DNA of 39,806 bases from assembly GCA_017440085.1 (NCBI GenBank), contig JAFSHW010000025.1:1-39806 (forward strand). Direction: 5' to 3'. How positions within the stretch are numbered: position 1 is the first letter of the stretch; each line of letters starts with the position of its first letter. Made by a program: the position numbers and the translations under genes. Below the pieces are notes generated by a model. The model worked only from the letters and a program-made list of their open reading frames with translations, had not been told where the DNA came from and made no database searches. The stretch comes from Clostridia bacterium. Its GTDB lineage: Bacteria > Bacillota > Clostridia > Oscillospirales > UBA644. This document shows, in pieces, positions 33,264 through 39,806 of the stretch.

Positions 33264-35372
33264 ATGTTCAAAAAAGCATTGCCCGTATTTCCTGCGGGTC
33301 ACGAAAATGAAATGAACGTCCTTGCCGGTTTTTATGCCGAAGTAGGCTGCTGCGCCGACGCAATTCTGAGAATTACCGGTTGCACACAATATAAAATTTT
33401 TATCGATGGAAAGCTTATTCACCACGGCCCTGCGCGCACTTGCCACGGCAAATTTAAGGTTGATGAACTCAAAATTGGTAAATATTTAACGGAAAAGCGT
33501 AATTTTATAGTGATTCACCTGCTTTCTTCCCTTTGTTTAAACTACGCTTCCGCTTTTGCTCCCGCATTTTTGCAGGCTGAAATCGAAAATTGCGGAGAAA
33601 TTACCGCTTTCACAGGCAAAAATGGTGGTTTTAAATGCGTAATTCTTGAAGAACGCCTTCAAAAAGTACTGCGTTACTCTTTCCAAAGACCTTTTACAGA
33701 CGCATTTTATTTAAATCAGATAAATTCAAAATTTAATACTGACCCGGAAAATTCAGGTCACGATGAGGTTGAAGTTGCCCTGCTTGAAGAGAAAAGCTTG
33801 CTTCCCAGAGACCTGTATTACCCTGAATACCCCATCGTAAAGGGTGAAAAAATTATTAAAAAAGGCGTTATTACAGCGGGAAAATTCGATGAAGAACTTC
33901 TTCGCTGGCAGAGCCCACGTTGGGACTTCAACGCATACCCTCTTGAGGAGCTGCAATGCAACGTTTTGGAAGAATATTTCTCCAAAAACTATGAAATAAC
34001 GGAAAAATGCAGTCTTCCCGCTGAAAATTTCGCAGTAGAAAGCGGAAAATTTGCAATTATTGATATGAGCAAGGAGCTGACGGGCTTTATTAACCTTGAA
34101 GTTGAAGCTATGGAAAACTGCGAAATTTACGTTTCCTTCGACGAAGTTATGAATGGTGAAACAGTAGACCCTCTCCGTTTGACCGCAAACAATATAGTTA
34201 AAATTCAGCTTGAAAAGGGCGAATACAGCGTTCAAACGGAAGAGCCATATTCCCTCAGATATATGCAGATTTCTGCTGTGGGCGGCAAAATTAAGGTAAA
34301 AAGCGCAGGAATTTGCCGCGTTGGCTACGGTGAAATTGCTCAAAAGTTCAATTCAGAAGACGAAGCGGAGCAAAAAATTTACGCCGCCGCAATCGAAACC
34401 TTCCGCCAGAACACCTACGATATTTTTATGGACTGCCCCTCCCGTGAGCGCGCAGGTTGGCTTTGCGATAGCTTTTTCACAGGGCGATCAGAGCTTGCGT
34501 TTACAGGGAAAAATGAAGTGGAACGCGCATTTTTGATGAATTTTATTCACAAAGATGGGGACTTCCCATACCTTCCTCACGGAATGCTGCCTATGTGCTA
34601 TCCTGCCGACCAGGCGAACACCGACTACATACCCAACTGGGCGATGTTTTTCGTGGTGGAACTTGAAGATTATCTGAAGCGTACCGGCGACAGAGCACTT
34701 ATTGACGCGGCAAAAGAAAGAGCCCTTAATCTTTGCGAATTTTTCACCAAATATGAAAATTCTGACGGACTTTTGGAAAAATTGGATAAGTGGATTATGG
34801 TTGAATGGTCAAAAGCAGGTGATTTTGTGCAGGACATAAACTTCCCCACAAACGCCCTTTACTCCAAAATGTTGGAGTCCGCGGGTAAGCTCTACGGAAA
34901 GCCTGAACTTCTTGAAAAGGCTGAAAAAATTCGCACCTATATTCGCGAAAATGCTATGGTTGACGGCTTTTTCTGCGATAATATGGTAAGAAACGAGGCA
35001 GGAGAGCTTGTCCTTTCAGGGGAATGCACCGAGGTTTGCCAATATTATATGTTCTTCTTCGGCGTTGCAAATCCACAGACTCACGGAAAATTGTGGAAAA
35101 TTCTCTGCGAAGAGTTTGGTCCCAACAGAGAAAAAGAGGGCAAATATCCGAAAATTTACCCTGCAAACGCCTTCATCGGTAACTACTTGCGCCTTGAAAT
35201 TCTTTACCAAAACGGACTTTACGACCAAGTTATGGAAGAAATCCGCGGATATTTCCTCTATATGGCGGAAAAAACCGGAACTTTGTGGGAGCACGTGGGC
35301 GACACCGCCAGCTGCAACCACGGCTTCGCCTCATACGTGGCAGTGCTTATGCTGAATATCAGAAATAAATAA
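33264..35372 (+). CDS. GH78-like alpha-L-rhamnosidase family protein
   Basis: Glycoside hydrolase that would release L-rhamnose from plant glycans or glycosides. From ATG 33264 (AAAGGAG upstream) the 702-aa protein has N-terminal beta-sandwich domains and a C-terminal (alpha/alpha)6 barrel. The barrel carries DIFMDCPSRERAGWLCDSF near residue 389, the GH78 block with conserved Asp and Glu residues, and ends GTLWEHVGDTASCNHGFAS near 672, matching the LWE...NHxF block. There is no signal peptide, so the enzyme is probably cytoplasmic and acts on imported small glycosides. It follows mnmE by 30 bp. The start codon at 33240 lies before the ribosome binding site and was rejected. Confidence 0.82.
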   Translation: MFKKALPVFPAGHENEMNVLAGFYAEVGCCADAILRITGCTQYKIFIDGKLIHHGPARTCHGKFKVDELKIGKYLTEKRNFIVIHLLSSLCLNYASAFAPAFLQAEIENCGEITAFTGKNGGFKCVILEERLQKVLRYSFQRPFTDAFYLNQINSKFNTDPENSGHDEVEVALLEEKSLLPRDLYYPEYPIVKGEKIIKKGVITAGKFDEELLRWQSPRWDFNAYPLEELQCNVLEEYFSKNYEITEKCSLPAENFAVESGKFAIIDMSKELTGFINLEVEAMENCEIYVSFDEVMNGETVDPLRLTANNIVKIQLEKGEYSVQTEEPYSLRYMQISAVGGKIKVKSAGICRVGYGEIAQKFNSEDEAEQKIYAAAIETFRQNTYDIFMDCPSRERAGWLCDSFFTGRSELAFTGKNEVERAFLMNFIHKDGDFPYLPHGMLPMCYPADQANTDYIPNWAMFFVVELEDYLKRTGDRALIDAAKERALNLCEFFTKYENSDGLLEKLDKWIMVEWSKAGDFVQDINFPTNALYSKMLESAGKLYGKPELLEKAEKIRTYIRENAMVDGFFCDNMVRNEAGELVLSGECTEVCQYYMFFFGVANPQTHGKLWKILCEEFGPNREKEGKYPKIYPANAFIGNYLRLEILYQNGLYDQVMEEIRGYFLYMAEKTGTLWEHVGDTASCNHGFASYVAVLMLNIRNK

Positions 35373-35744
35373 TTTAATGGAATAATTCAAGAAGGACTTA
35401 CATTTGGGTTAAAAAGTTACTACGATATTTCTCGTGCTTTTGGTTTAACGGATGGCGCTATAAAAGATATTATTGTAAATGACTATGATGAGTTAAAGGC
35501 TCAACTTGATAGTTTGGAAAGCTATATTCCAATTATTGGTGGAGTTATTCTTTCTTTTGGAAGAAATGCAAAGCACGCGGTTGTTGTAGTAAAAGAACAG
35601 TCTACTGGGTTGTATTATGTATATGATCCAGGAAATCCAAGCACTAATTACTGCGGTTGGGAACTTAAAGATTATATGGAGAATAATCCAACGTATCGTT
35701 TTTCTAATATTAAAAATATCTATTATTTTAAGGTGAATTCTTGA
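35373..35744 (+). pseudogene. 5'-truncated papain/C39-like protease or toxin domain
   Basis: An open frame of about 123 codons beginning directly after the GH78 stop, without any usable start or ribosome binding site. The translation (GLKSYYDISRAFGLTDGAIKD... IIGGVILSFGRNAKHAVVVV... YYVYDPGNPSTNYCGWELKDYM) matches the second half of C39/AvrRpt2-like cysteine peptidase folds. The catalytic His would be in KHAVVVV and the Asp in YDPGN. The catalytic Cys half is missing. Such domains occur as bacteriocin-processing peptidases and as tips of polymorphic toxins. A possible TTG start at 35514 would give only 76 aa. The stop TGA overlaps the ATG of the next gene. AT-rich composition unlike the upstream GH78 gene suggests an inserted remnant. 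Confidence 0.6.
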
Positions 35745-36889
35745 TGAGAAAAAATAAAAATAAAATAAAAATATCCCTTTTAATTCTTTGTTTTATTTTG
35801 ATAACAGCCTGTGGGAACTCTGTATTAGTTGAAGATTTCGACAATAGGAGAAATAGAACCTTTTTCTGCGGCTATCATAGTCTTGCTATTGTGAACGGTG
35901 AAGTGTTGTATTTGCTAGAACCTTCAAATGAATATCAAATGAACGTTGCTGAAAATGCTTCTGAGATAAAAAATGCCGTTTTTATTCACAGTAATAGATT
36001 TGTGGAATGTTCTGACGGAACTTTCGTGGACTTGGAAGATTCTGAAAAACAAAGGGAATTACATCCTACCTCGGAAGTTTTAGCTCAATTAAACACAGGT
36101 TGCGGAATTTGGAAAATAGACATTGAGCTTGACTATTTAGTAAAAATATACGCAAATGACGGAAATCTTTATACGGTTAATGAAGTTCCCCACGAATTAC
36201 ACGGTGGAGACTATGACGGAGGATACGATGCATATCTTAAAAGTGAAGACTTTTTGCAAAAAGAAGACCGTTTGACAATTTCTGCTTATGAAAAAGAAGT
36301 TGTTGAGACCGATAAACTTGAAAAAATCAAAACTGATATTGTATCATTTATAATTTTCGACTCGGTATATCATACAGTAGACTCCTATGACGTTATTTTA
36401 AATGAGGATGGTACGGTTTCTTGCGATTGCTATCCTGAAGTATCTGAGTGGAAAGATGTTGTGGACATCGATGCCTCTGGTGAAGTTCTTCTCGCTCTTA
36501 CATCTGACGGTAAAGTTTTTTCTGCAGGAACTGATTTTAATCATGAAAACGTGGTTATGATTGATATAATTGAAACTTTAGATTTCTCGTCTCCCGTACC
36601 CGTAGCTCTTACATTTGACGGAAGACTTTTGATAGGTGATTATCCGGGAAAAGGGTTGGATTATGATTCTTCCGAATTAAATCCGTCTGAAAAAGAATAT
36701 TATAAAGAAATTTATACGGTAGTAACTCAAGCAGAATTTTTTACTGATGTAGTTGATTTTTATGCAAGCTCTAATCCTTGGAATATTCTCGTCCAAAAAT
36801 CCGACGGTTCACTTTGGGCAACCTACAATGATTACTACGACCCTGAATACGTAAATATTTTGGGCAGAGAGGATTTTCTCAGCGAATAA
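35744..36889 (+). CDS. Lipoprotein with RCC1-like repeats
   Basis: A 381-aa secreted lipoprotein: a basic N-terminus (MRKNKNKIKISLL), hydrophobic helix and lipobox LITAC (Cys about 23). The mature part has degenerate RCC1/propeller-type repeats, clearest at WKDVVDIDASGEVLLALTSDGKVFSAGTDF, and again near VALTFDGRLLIGDY and DVVDFYASSNPWNILVQKSDGSLWATYND. The ATG at 35744 overlaps the stop of the C39-like fragment (TGATG), with AAGGTG nine bases upstream, so the two were translationally coupled. The pairing with a toxin- or peptidase-like domain suggests an immunity or inhibitor role, but this is inference. Composition is AT-rich like the fragment. A bidirectional terminator follows. Confidence 0.72.
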   Translation: MRKNKNKIKISLLILCFILITACGNSVLVEDFDNRRNRTFFCGYHSLAIVNGEVLYLLEPSNEYQMNVAENASEIKNAVFIHSNRFVECSDGTFVDLEDSEKQRELHPTSEVLAQLNTGCGIWKIDIELDYLVKIYANDGNLYTVNEVPHELHGGDYDGGYDAYLKSEDFLQKEDRLTISAYEKEVVETDKLEKIKTDIVSFIIFDSVYHTVDSYDVILNEDGTVSCDCYPEVSEWKDVVDIDASGEVLLALTSDGKVFSAGTDFNHENVVMIDIIETLDFSSPVPVALTFDGRLLIGDYPGKGLDYDSSELNPSEKEYYKEIYTVVTQAEFFTDVVDFYASSNPWNILVQKSDGSLWATYNDYYDPEYVNILGREDFLSE

Positions 36890-36912
36890 ATATAATTAAA
36901 TTAAGAGCAAAA

Positions 36913-36943
36913 AAATGCACTCTCCGTTTTGGAAAGTGCATTT
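36913..36943. terminator. Bidirectional terminator between convergent genes
   Basis: Stem AAATGCACTCTCC / GGAAAGTGCATTT with a five-base loop, 12 of 13 pairs. On the minus strand it is followed by a T-run (TTTTTTT), ending the khpB operon; on the plus strand by TTTGATTTTTAT, ending the lipoprotein gene. Confidence 0.88.
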
Positions 36944-36955
36944 GATTTTTATACC

Positions 36956-37759
36956 TTACTGTTGGTCTTCGGGTTTATAGATGGGGAAGAAAGGTTTCAC
37001 GTCGGGAGACATTTCCTGAGGAACGAATTCCTTGGGTTTTCTGTCGCCTCTATTTTTATTTCCGCCTTTTTTACCGCCTTTTTTTAAGTCGCCCTTTCTT
37101 TCGGAGGGAGGGGTAAATTTGCGGGGCTTTCTTTCAGCATCGGGGCCGTTGTAAGCGATAACTACTTTTCTGTTGGGTTCTTCGCCAACGGAGAAAGTGG
37201 TAATGTTTTCAACATCCTGAAGCTTGGAGTGAATGATTCTTCTCTGGTAGGAGCTCATTGCGTTAAGAGTAACTTTTCTGTGGGATTTTTGAACCTGGTC
37301 AGCAATCTTCATTGCAAGAGCTTCAAGTCTTGTCTTAGTCTTTTCTTTGTAATCGTTGATGTTAAGAGAAACTTTGTAGTGCTTATCCAATTCCTTATTG
37401 ATGGAAAGGGAAATGAGCATCTGCATAGCTTCAACGGTGTCGAACTGCTTTGTAACGAAAAGGGAAGCTTCTTCGCCGTCAACCTGCACGTTTACGTATT
37501 CGCCGTCAATGGAAGTATTGATGGTGTGGCCACTGATTCCGCAGAGAGCGAAAAGACCGTTGATATAATTTTCAATCATTTTTTCGGGAGAAACTTCGTA
37601 AGAAATTCTTACTTTTGCAGGCTTAGAGCCGATTCCCAAAAAACCTTTGGAAGGGTATTCCAAAATTTCGTAAGTAAATTCTTCTTTGTTTATACCAAGC
37701 TCTTTTTCAGCATTTTCAAGAGCTGCTTCAAGCGTTTTGCCGGTGTAAATATTTTCCAT
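36956..37759 (-). CDS. khpB: RNA-binding protein KhpB/Jag
   Basis: RNA-binding protein linked to cell elongation and post-transcriptional control in Firmicutes, the usual neighbour of yidC. The 267-aa protein has the Jag-N domain (MENIYTGKTLEAALENAEKE, SKGFLGIGSKPAKV), a KH domain (about 75-145), and an R3H domain with SSYQRRIIHSKL, the RxxxH motif. The C-terminal about 65 residues form a disordered, Lys/Gly/Pro-rich tail (KKGGKKGGNKNRGDRKPKE), longer than in B. subtilis Jag and probably a further RNA-binding tail. It is 30 bp after yidC and ends the rpmH-rnpA-yidD-yidC-khpB run before a terminator. Confidence 0.95.
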   Translation of the reverse strand: MENIYTGKTLEAALENAEKELGINKEEFTYEILEYPSKGFLGIGSKPAKVRISYEVSPEKMIENYINGLFALCGISGHTINTSIDGEYVNVQVDGEEASLFVTKQFDTVEAMQMLISLSINKELDKHYKVSLNINDYKEKTKTRLEALAMKIADQVQKSHRKVTLNAMSSYQRRIIHSKLQDVENITTFSVGEEPNRKVVIAYNGPDAERKPRKFTPPSERKGDLKKGGKKGGNKNRGDRKPKEFVPQEMSPDVKPFFPIYKPEDQQ

Positions 37760-37789
37760 TTATATTTCGCCTTTCTGAATTTGCAAAAC

Positions 37790-38848
37790 TTAGTTTTTAG
37801 ATTTTTTATCGGAATTTTCGGACTTTACTTCGTTCTGCTCTTCTGCGGAAACCTCGATAGCGTCAGTCCAAGTTCCTTCGCGTTTCATTTTTTCGATTTG
37901 ATTGTAATTAAGCTTCTTTTCCTTTTTAGCTTTTACTTCCTGCTTAGGTGGCTTAACAACCACTTTAAGAAGCAAAGTCTGGAGCATATTAAGAAGGTTG
38001 GAAGTAATCCAGTAAATACCTACGCCTATGGGGAAGGAATAACCGAGCCAAATAGATACGAGAGGCATAATATAAAGAATTGAATTCATACTTGCGTTCT
38101 GCTGGCTGTTGTTAGACATACCGTTGATTTTCTGGCTGAGGAATCCGCCGAGGAATGACGTTACGCCTGAAAGAATGGGGATAAGCGTGGTAAGAGCAAG
38201 AATACCGTAGTCTGAGGGCTGCATACCCAAGTTAAGACCGAAGAAGCTCATATTGATAGGCTCAAAGTTTTCCAAGCTTTCGATTCCTGAAAGCAAATCC
38301 ATATTAGAGCCCTCGTTAAGAATTGTGGCAAGTCTGATTTCGTTTGACTTGAGCCAATTGATGACAGTATCTGTCGGAAGAACACCGTCTACTGCTTTGC
38401 CTTCGAAAGCGGTGACGATATGGCTTACACCGTTATCATAAAGAGTATGAACTATGGTGTAAAGAGTTTTCTGACCCAAACCGCTGATATAGGTGAGGGG
38501 CTGTCTGATAGCGTTCCAAAGACCGAGGATCAAAGGAAGCTGAATCAGCTGAGGAAGGCAGCCGGCAAAGGGGCTGAAGCCTTCTGCGTTGTAAAGCGCC
38601 TGAAGCTCCTCGTTATACTTGGGGTCACGGGTATTTCCTTTGAATTTCTGCTGAAGCGCATTGATTTTAGGCTGCATTGCGACTTGCTGAAGTCTGCTTT
38701 TTTCACTCTTAATTCCAAGAGGAAAAAGAAGGATTTTCGTGATAACACCGAACAAAATGATCGCAACGCCATAGTTATTTACTATCATATAGCACAGCTT
38801 CAACAGCAGCGCAAGTGGTACGTTGATGATGTCCATTAAGTTTCCCAT
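37790..38848 (-). CDS. yidC: Membrane protein insertase YidC/SpoIIIJ
   Basis: Insertase for small membrane proteins, working alone or with SecYEG. The 352-aa protein has five core helices of the Gram-positive YidC type. Features are FGVITKILLFPLGIKSEKS with the hydrophilic-groove Lys/Arg, QPKINALQQKFKGNTRDPKYNEELQALY, GCLPQLIQLPLILGLWNAI, and SIWLGYSFPIGVGIYWITSNLL. The extracellular loop (about residues 120-200) is longer than in SpoIIIJ. It has no lipobox; the first segment MGNLMDIINVP is an uncleaved anchor. The basic C-terminal tail (KAKKEKKLNYNQIEKMKREG) probably contacts the ribosome. AAGGAGA is upstream at rather long spacing. Confidence 0.95.
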   Translation of the reverse strand: MGNLMDIINVPLALLLKLCYMIVNNYGVAIILFGVITKILLFPLGIKSEKSRLQQVAMQPKINALQQKFKGNTRDPKYNEELQALYNAEGFSPFAGCLPQLIQLPLILGLWNAIRQPLTYISGLGQKTLYTIVHTLYDNGVSHIVTAFEGKAVDGVLPTDTVINWLKSNEIRLATILNEGSNMDLLSGIESLENFEPINMSFFGLNLGMQPSDYGILALTTLIPILSGVTSFLGGFLSQKINGMSNNSQQNASMNSILYIMPLVSIWLGYSFPIGVGIYWITSNLLNMLQTLLLKVVVKPPKQEVKAKKEKKLNYNQIEKMKREGTWTDAIEVSAEEQNEVKSENSDKKSKN

Positions 38849-38879
38849 CTCGCTGAAATACTCTCCTTATTCAGTACAA

Positions 38880-39137
38880 TTATTTGTTTTTCCCGTTCGT
38901 TATTCTTTTAATTAAACTGACACTCTTTTCCGGAACGGGGTCGTAACCACCTTTACTAAAGGGGTTGCAGCGCAATATCCTCCATGCAGACAGCAACAGT
39001 CCTTTAAAAAAACCGTGCTTTTCAAACGCTTGCAATGCGTATTCCGAGCAAGTGGGAACGTATTTGCAGCATGGAGGCGTATACGGTGATATGTGTTTTC
39101 TATAGAACTCGATTAATATAACAAATATCTTCTGCAT
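38880..39137 (-). CDS. yidD: Membrane protein insertion efficiency factor YidD
   Basis: Small peripheral membrane protein that assists YidC. The 85-aa protein carries the family core: [31 protein letters not shown], with the three conserved Cys, then [25 protein letters not shown]. The N-terminal amphipathic segment ([17 protein letters not shown]) mediates membrane association. It is 16 bp after rnpA and 31 bp before yidC, the conserved origin-proximal order. No strong ribosome binding site is close to the ATG (GGAG overlaps the rnpA stop about 14 bases away), suggesting coupling to rnpA translation. Confidence 0.96.
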   Translation of the reverse strand: MQKIFVILIEFYRKHISPYTPPCCKYVPTCSEYALQAFEKHGFFKGLLLSAWRILRCNPFSKGGYDPVPEKSVSLIKRITNGKNK

Positions 39138-39153
39138 TCATACAGCGGAAAGA

Positions 39154-39522
39154 TTACTCCGCGGTGTCAGTGCCGTTATTTTCAGAAACCTTCATTAGAC
39201 CGCAGGCTTTGAACGCCTTTTCAAGATCGTTTTTCACCGCAAACATAGGCACTGAGGTCGCCTTAGTGCGAGCTACGATAACTATATCGTATCCTACCCT
39301 CAGCTTGTCCTCCAAAAGCCTGTACGCTTCTCTGATGACTCTTCTTGCACGATTTCTTTTTACGGCGCAACCTATCTTCTTCGTGCTTGTGAGCCCCAAT
39401 CGGTTAAGTTTCAGATTATTCTGCCTGAAGTAAACGACACAAGTGCCGCTTACCTGGCTTTTACCCTTACCGTAGAGTCTGGTGAATATTTTATTTTCGG
39501 TAATTGTTTCCGTATTTTTCAT
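39154..39522 (-). CDS. rnpA: Ribonuclease P protein component
   Basis: Protein subunit of RNase P, which helps the RNA subunit cut the 5' leader from pre-tRNAs. The 122-aa protein has ENKIFTRLYGKGKSQVSGTCVVYFRQN, LGLTSTKKIGCAVKRNRARRVIREAYR (the RNR signature that binds RNA), and YDIVIVARTKATSVPM. Length is normal, with an acidic tail. A Shine-Dalgarno sequence is weak at the ATG (39522), so expression may depend on upstream rpmH translation. It is 141 bp from rpmH; the gap is AT-rich, with a long A/T tract (39651-39660). Confidence 0.96.
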   Translation of the reverse strand: MKNTETITENKIFTRLYGKGKSQVSGTCVVYFRQNNLKLNRLGLTSTKKIGCAVKRNRARRVIREAYRLLEDKLRVGYDIVIVARTKATSVPMFAVKNDLEKAFKACGLMKVSENNGTDTAE

Positions 39523-39663
39523 AACAGCAGTTACTCAGTTTTTTAGATTTTCGGAATGCATAGGACATACGACAGAGCTGACTTTTTCTTTAAAAGCCAA
39601 CACCTGCCGTACAAAATTTTTCTTTAAAAAATTTCCGATTCCGAATTTATTTTTTTTTTAGAA

Positions 39664-39798
39664 TCAGAGAGAAAGCTGCTTTCTGCCTCTTGCGCGTCTT
39701 CTCGCCAAAACCTTTCTTCCGTTAGCTGTCTTCATTCTCTTACGGAAGCCGTGAACTTTGCTTCTCTGTCTCTTTTTGGGCTGATATGTTCTGACCAT
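39664..39798 (-). CDS. rpmH: 50S ribosomal protein L34
   Basis: A 44-aa ribosomal protein: starts [20 protein letters not shown], then [20 protein letters not shown] and the end QLSL. This is the invariant L34 sequence pattern with its many Arg and Lys residues for rRNA binding. Start ATG at 39796-39798 and stop at 39664-39666; only eight bases of upstream sequence are in the window, so its ribosome binding site and promoter are outside. rpmH is normally the first gene next to dnaA and oriC, placing the origin immediately to the right. Confidence 0.97.
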   Translation of the reverse strand: MVRTYQPKKRQRSKVHGFRKRMKTANGRKVLARRRARGRKQLSL

Positions 39799-39806
39799 CG
39801 AAATAA

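Noticed and set aside
1-39806. CRISPR arrays, tRNA or rRNA genes, insertion sequences, integrases
   Set aside because: I scanned for regular repeat-spacer units, cloverleaf ends and transposase or integrase motifs and saw none. Small or diverged cases could be missed by eye.

Overview
This is a chromosomal segment of an anaerobic, low-to-mid GC Firmicute, most likely a gut or rumen Clostridia of the Oscillospirales/Ruminococcaceae type. The reasons are gene content and style: Firmicute-type TTGACA-17 bp-TATAAT promoters, strong AAGGAGG ribosome binding sites, a pyruvate formate-lyase fermentation system, secreted plant-glycan enzymes, no outer-membrane genes, and an origin-proximal gene order rpmH-rnpA-yidD-yidC-jag at the right edge plus soj/spo0J with three perfect parS sites. 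The replication origin (dnaA) should lie just beyond the right edge. On that reading most minus-strand genes are co-directional with the fork, and the plus-strand block 25.8-36.9 kb runs head-on. Genus-level placement is inference.

Layout, left to right. 0-1.3 kb: rpsF-ssb-rpsR operon with a consensus promoter and a structured leader. 1.35-2.9 kb: AT-rich accessory islet (XRE-type regulator and two overlapping small ORFs). 2.9-5.0 kb: murE and a dCMP-deaminase-family gene. 5.2-6.3 kb: plus-strand two-gene cassette (50-aa basic peptide and 255-aa unknown protein) with its own promoter and terminator. 6.3-8.8 kb: lipoprotein SGNH esterase and a MATE exporter. 8.8-17.2 kb: oligopeptide ABC transporter oppA-B-C-D-F plus a small membrane protein, expressed from a long leader with striking palindromes. 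17.7-20.8 kb: parA-parB-serS. 21-25.6 kb: small membrane protein, GH42-like lipoprotein, secreted membrane-anchored protein and a ComM/YifB ATPase. 25.8-35.4 kb (plus strand): secA, a split pyruvate formate-lyase (large chain and separate glycyl-radical chain), its activase, mnmE and a GH78-like rhamnosidase. 35.4-36.9 kb: truncated papain/C39-like fragment coupled to an RCC1-like lipoprotein. 37-39.8 kb: khpB/jag, yidC, yidD, rnpA, rpmH.

The most unusual features are in the opp operon and the PFL locus. The OppC permease carries a complete-looking seven-blade RCC1-type beta-propeller in its first extracellular loop. Its OppF partner carries a coiled-coil insertion of about 185 residues between Walker A and the Q-loop. 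The pyruvate formate-lyase is split in frame, so that the glycyl radical domain is an independent 80-aa protein with its own ribosome binding site. No database search was possible, so novelty statements are judgements from family knowledge only.
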